DNA from: Nocardiopsis_B sediminis
GTDB lineage: Bacteria > Actinomycetota > Actinomycetes > Streptosporangiales > Streptosporangiaceae
Direction of reading: 5' to 3'
DNA: 64,000 bases
NCBI RefSeq assembly: GCF_042650565.1
Contig: NZ_JBHSBH010000005.1
Span: 1-64,000, forward strand
A program made the position numbers and the translations under genes. Positions 63,001 through 64,000 of the stretch are shown here, one piece after another. Within the stretch, counting starts at the first letter, position 1; every line of letters begins with the position of its first letter. Below the pieces are notes generated by a model that worked only from the letters and a program-made list of their open reading frames with translations, was not told where the DNA came from and ran no database searches.

Positions 63001-64000
63001 GGATGTCGGCCTCAGTGGCGAGCTCGCGCTCCGTCTCGGCCCGCAGCCGGGTCTCCTCCGCCTCCGCCGCCAAAGCCTCGGCCTCGGCGCGCTCGGCCCC
63101 CGCCCGGTCGGGCTGCTTGCCCTTGCGGGCGCGAGCGAGTTCGCGTTCGCGCTCGGGATCGACGGTCGTCCGGCCCTCGTCGGGGTCGACGACGGGCGAC
63201 CGCGCATCATCGGTGTTCGCGGTGCCGGCCTGCGCCGGGTCGGGTCCCGTCACACCGGTGTCCGCACCGTCCTCGGACGGGGTCGCCGGACGGAGGGTGT
63301 CACCGTCTCCCCGCGTGCCGTCGTCCGCGCGGGGCGAAGGGTTGAGCACGTCCCCCCACGACCGCGCCAGCGACGGCGGCGGTTCGGGGGCGGGCGGCTC
63401 TGCCGCGGTGTCGCTCGTCGGCCCGGCGGCGGGCGGCGCGGCAGGGTCGGCCGGACGCATGCCGGGAGCCCGGCGTCCGGCATCCCCGGTACCCGCGTCC
63501 CGGGCGGGCGTCGGCTCCGCGGGGCCGCCCCGCCCCGTCATCCCCGGGCCGAAGGGCCTTCCCGGACCGGGCGGCCCGGGCTGGTAGGAGGTGAAGGCGG
63601 CCGGTCCGCCGGGCTGCGCGGCGGCCGGCGGCGCGATGGCGCCGATCTGGGCGTCGGTGATGGGCACACCCGACCACTGGAGGACACGCAGCGCGTCCGC
63701 GAGGCCGCCCTGGCTGTTCCAGGCCATGAGCCGGTCGTAGACCTGCTGGGCGGTGAAGTGGGCCGGGGGGTGACCCGGGGTGGTGACCGTGATGTCGTCT
63801 GCGGACGCGCCGAGGGCGACCTGGTCGTAGGCCGAACCGAGGATGGACAGCACGGCGCGTTCGGCCACCGGCGGCGGCAGCGCGCCCAGGCCGACTCCAC
63901 GTGGCAGGAGGGCGAGGACCTGGTGCCGCGCCAGGTCGGGCAGGGACCGAGTCCAGTCCTCGCCCCTGACCTCGATCGAATCGCCCTGGAGCAGCTGATA
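54032..64000 (-). CDS. Giant effector-like protein with C-terminal kinase-like domain (5' end outside the window)
   Basis: The frame is open from the right edge and ends at TGA 54034-54032, giving at least 3,322 residues. From the first in-frame M/V at 63868 (numbering from there) it has: a helical start (VYDRLMAWNSQGGLADALRVL, about 40-60); a charged disordered region of about 450 residues with heptad-like Ala/Glu/Arg (about 230-330); several Ser/Thr-rich beta segments (about 730, 1275, 1330, 1680, 1900, 1960 and 2200); a helical coiled-coil (about 2350-2450); an extremely acidic Asp/Ser linker (DESDSDDDSDSDSDNDPDD, about 2800); and a kinase-like domain from about 3020. The last shows a Gly-rich loop (SEGGGSGEL), Lys (LAVHKVT), ANSDRNPGN (about 3159) and GIDHGSGW, in the style of PI3/4-kinase or HipA-like folds. 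It resembles polymorphic toxin architecture; the function is inferred. Confidence 0.78.
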   Translation of the reverse strand, partial: YQLLQGDSIEVRGEDWTRSLPDLARHQVLALLPRGVGLGALPPPVAERAVLSILGSAYDQVALGASADDITVTTPGHPPAHFTAQQVYDRLMAWNSQGGLADALRVLQWSGVPITDAQIGAIAPPAAAQPGGPAAFTSYQPGPPGPGRPFGPGMTGRGGPAEPTPARDAGTGDAGRRAPGMRPADPAAPPAAGPTSDTAAEPPAPEPPPSLARSWGDVLNPSPRADDGTRGDGDTLRPATPSEDGADTGVTGPDPAQAGTANTDDARSPVVDPDEGRTTVDPERERELARARKGKQPDRAGAERAEAEALAAEAEETRLRAETERELATEADILAAEAAVGDGATTSSRVEAMATEAAIRQVDAAEADRLADLMSDRAADARRRAEAAEHDAVPEQDAREQDAPAAERGADTESGAPLRSPVAPEPPADAEPQVDSAVPPVERPRSGAPEPDTDPTAPPKDPAVTTRKGDEADVRRNDTSVHTDDREAAVPVSGDRPPERRDGASERSSVDVAARVRDLEGRKATPPPPARDDATAPPQGGSTTSPRRPGDGDGRVAARVRWVEGLNDASRSGGGGGGRRPAGTGRGTGGRSVPDPQTTRGGGRRLNYLLRSGQIDAPLIGPAADRLISRIRSEISGTRGDLSGRLTAGELNAIERQVRADIARDARPYFAPGGHTFTIKGRGGERTVTLKLSPEGDSWHPASTSGSAPATTGPDSAPSVKTKSTAEHKTKDSRKGQATSTAAVGGAFNVTAYGLVPADAPVAGPVFTFSFSGTHNQRSTSYSVSDTVSSKSEVALKGTPEEFMSALRVELTVDPPPTPQRPSRAGRQGPADRVPDGDRTSDVELTENAVVVSVVEPNGLSMSVPGGLKDRGTAADPAKDAPARIVLPDPFDSGPRTRGTQDTQGTRVGSGHPLAVDPIDGLTRQIRQQLGIDRDHPTSADLDDITTSDALREILPSLDRGPAPVAVVTDAEGKTRVLTMWSAPRELTRIEDAPDKASFSRSGKGDKEAGLAAKRSTNLKIGAGLGAMVTLLKGVLRFNMPHAEVSDKLDAASSRAINTGGGRTAKAHSDEVETYEVDRVFYATLSGDRTLMRTSGRSIEQIAVSDARRMAGLDEPTPQAAARRTPRFDHLTVDRPAHWGATTAREVLHQDGSRYRTAPAPAPVTGGPAQRPRTVYEEYARAVLTGIADQHPGLVVPDLDTMAKATYARRPSAGPDDRRTPRERWLLRRDYEQAVANTIEILKAITGLEQHLEKRLDEWTGPGVDVHLIETTSIDPTLASRGGFFRPPFVTVRLHADATGRTFGGTSTVGTGSGVSGSAGHTDGRDRTKTWTEQFVVGTQGRDPAADATGLRKNIGMFNAVAEVSQPRGRSQEHGVKGSTETSVTTTGDTDVWRWDLNLTAKIAKFRKADDLTVIDDGGTTAATGPDGSTYDGYAVTIQGPHARLEVESAAGKDVDPADARDTPITGTDRAATAGGTTGRTAGTRTPATENTPAPAPRTRRASAPAASTGETTGPAPKTASGGDTAAAPAGPRRLSAADARALVLGTGRAPAPHPLDGVPTAPDRVTAPDLYRLGNRLLTDTTPGFQDFLRRSRGAHDYLRQLLLSPTLSGNVPQLLSRFGLRSGLMQVDTSWRWRGLPTLVTRAVRGAFRLHDPMPTTTVEISSSGELSIGATSTHGGHTRSLAFSARFRHNPNDEAPPGAEQPPVGTAKRANPMPGVSFTPYSRSTTKSTSDSVTVSRTTTVGPQGGSFPYTADLSFDQAAEAKKDWKLGVTVPRRSSTATHHGVHTEAPGGEFGYIAESEAYAAGLVDDAIGTDTDGNPVPTRLLGHDALQPDWQPRSGFSGLGHRREGPDPGPVVDALMQRLADEGLELTGTSREGLFQRVGQHLTRGLDDATARAVPIDVKVRPAHTVHASRSGRITVDVIRQRSEVDRVGAKADFTDSRSRTTDVTESAGKKKDTTVGGEFTLIGALPHDGDARPASEAPNSRPVSLPAGGDVSRTGGVSTTQNTGDSITESADTTITGPYAVMGTDAALRLYLEVEGRDDAIIAEAPAGRMSELYPAPYLVEESGSGARAPKAGEPRALPSPNQRLDPAAQDWTAKTRRRATESAPMPWLEALAVAGDGAAVTAAGYIAAARASGWQPPQDASVPELVRGAREYLVDAMGPRAENIPAALTGLALTANFAPASNSGTGLPNLYRDRVITFADLKWRLHAVPRTRGARLIDVSVDSGHGGSRQGGHKEETAVEHSASTSGGVTGRVIGSAPNQNWPVGSANDGQSTSVSSTAATAKSTRTDHPDRPPTSSKRAYLVAIPTTWLVAAESPVAQIRHMGFSTDQLGMAEVDAEVVAWVDHDQARQLGLVDGVETHKELWDALYTAQEKFGETEKTYFDARQKLPELVRSVEEAHQSGDPKRLSDARTAYSTQRKKADGLHAEFRQGFDVWNAARETARESLELSARERALRDARLSRDTGRTQEAQAAYDAQRAVVDRLRTESKRAYDAWDKVRTKPEAKDDSKTQPADGSTTQPAPQVVSTAPLPPVPEHAPPPIPGGTPASATPDRGDDASPAPSGDDRFMMSGGLNGADLFRGDDAGPPPSGEIEGETQAVSRLTAGGALRGRAPEDAFTRAPDTADDDFAIPDAYLRSGADGDPRFDRPSWSRDPWAATGETHRRSPDSPPVSPHGHVYADASTPERDPADDDFSLDPGGSVGDDRAPEGHDGVRLAESGDDAPLSPEPVRQPPPTRAPLRPESATAADALPRPLPAPQPERGGSFAELFSSALNPAATTSQGAATEPEGPAEVTDAATASDGGHDRAAPPAHRHPHPADDPRDDHDESDSDDDSDSDSDNDPDDGDDVHGRFGRRGDDDDDDDAPAPGTGGQAPASSGSTQTSRSGGGRTDGGGRSAGPAGTTHGTDGVNERERTARDDDADAGDLYASSPEPSPGPATPVDPSDPWGGNPPVTPDFSALADPKSAKEQPRTVEDVVADLTYRYGLEDIGHHSAEDAQTQVFMAGHHRSHRHGHDTGGHSAEGGPSGQGPAGTAPAQWRQTAESHTQAEPVRWHGSSNGIDDLIASAQTGITGRQAFSEGGGSGELTELVRFGDGTLAVHKVTEDTEFTSDPEIDPEFVANERESARQRADAEQLASLVGRTIGAEVPGVYRVGSSELYMHYMDGSPGSTQPDHPRSELTETVSGRRLGLLDVLIANSDRNPGNVLYTGHGTVVGIDHGSGWVIEDNEPYAPSDLGGFVHTETMETFYDFENDQWIANPLTARDAQWLEHAIYALRPEFLRLDREGWYDGMLMRFYMLQRFASGTVDLLGGGR

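Overview
The window reads as chromosomal DNA of a high-GC actinomycete. A Nocardiopsis/Streptomonospora-like member of the Nocardiopsaceae is my guess. The basis is very high G+C at third codon positions, GTG/TTG starts, an XRE(DUF5753)-DUF397 pair, a PopR-clpP3-clpP4-type locus, DivIVA, SigB/F-type sigma factor, several Hanks kinases, and IdeR/DmdR-type iron boxes. No rRNA, tRNA or CRISPR was seen. Three runs of N (17828-17835, 32556-32587, 53019-53081) each lie inside a gene.

Layout. 1-6.5 kb: 3' end of a TerC-type membrane protein, then regulators (XRE/MmyB, WYL, MerR) with an aldo/keto reductase, a cytochrome P450 and a RibD/DHFR-like reductase. 6.6-14 kb is an accessory island: a lone TnpB element abuts the start of a capA-like gene, and the 3' end of that gene is duplicated on the far side of a NACHT-LRR (STAND NTPase) gene. 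A papain-like protein follows. 14-19 kb: two convergent receptor-type Ser/Thr kinases. 19-25 kb: NUDIX, a beta-lactamase-fold protein, truncated haemoglobin, flavohaemoprotein, DivIVA and a sigma factor. 25-28 kb: a tightly packed minus-strand run of XRE, DUF397, a small membrane protein, DsbA-like and VKOR-like. 28-33 kb: uracil-DNA glycosylase, two ClpP subunits with a PopR/ClgR-like repressor, and a glycosyltransferase. 33-41.5 kb: a DUF2231-Rieske protein, an NB-ARC-TPR protein with a RHIM-like amyloid motif, a kinase-TPR protein and a ClpC-type ATPase. 41.5-45.5 kb: two iron-boxed siderophore-binding lipoproteins, a PPOX-type reductase and a Rieske lipoprotein.

46-64 kb is the most unusual part. 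A minus-strand operon runs in from beyond the right edge. It encodes a protein of more than 3,300 residues with serine/threonine-rich beta segments, coiled coil, an acidic linker and a C-terminal kinase-like domain. A 135-residue protein follows with an ATGA overlap, then a transmembrane protein with a golvesin-like exodomain, and a strong terminator. Downstream on the same strand is a beta-helix protein fused to two CbxX/EccA-type AAA+ domains. A zinc-finger transmembrane protein faces it. I infer a contact- or secretion-type conflict/effector system. Its individual folds are recognisable, but I do not recognise the assembly as a described system.

Genes that plausibly work together: ClpP3/ClpP4/PopR (feedback proteolysis); DsbA/VKOR (exported thiol oxidation); the two iron-box lipoproteins (siderophore uptake); NACHT-LRR and NB-ARC-TPR as independent STAND immune or signalling switches; and the giant-protein operon with its AAA+ neighbour.
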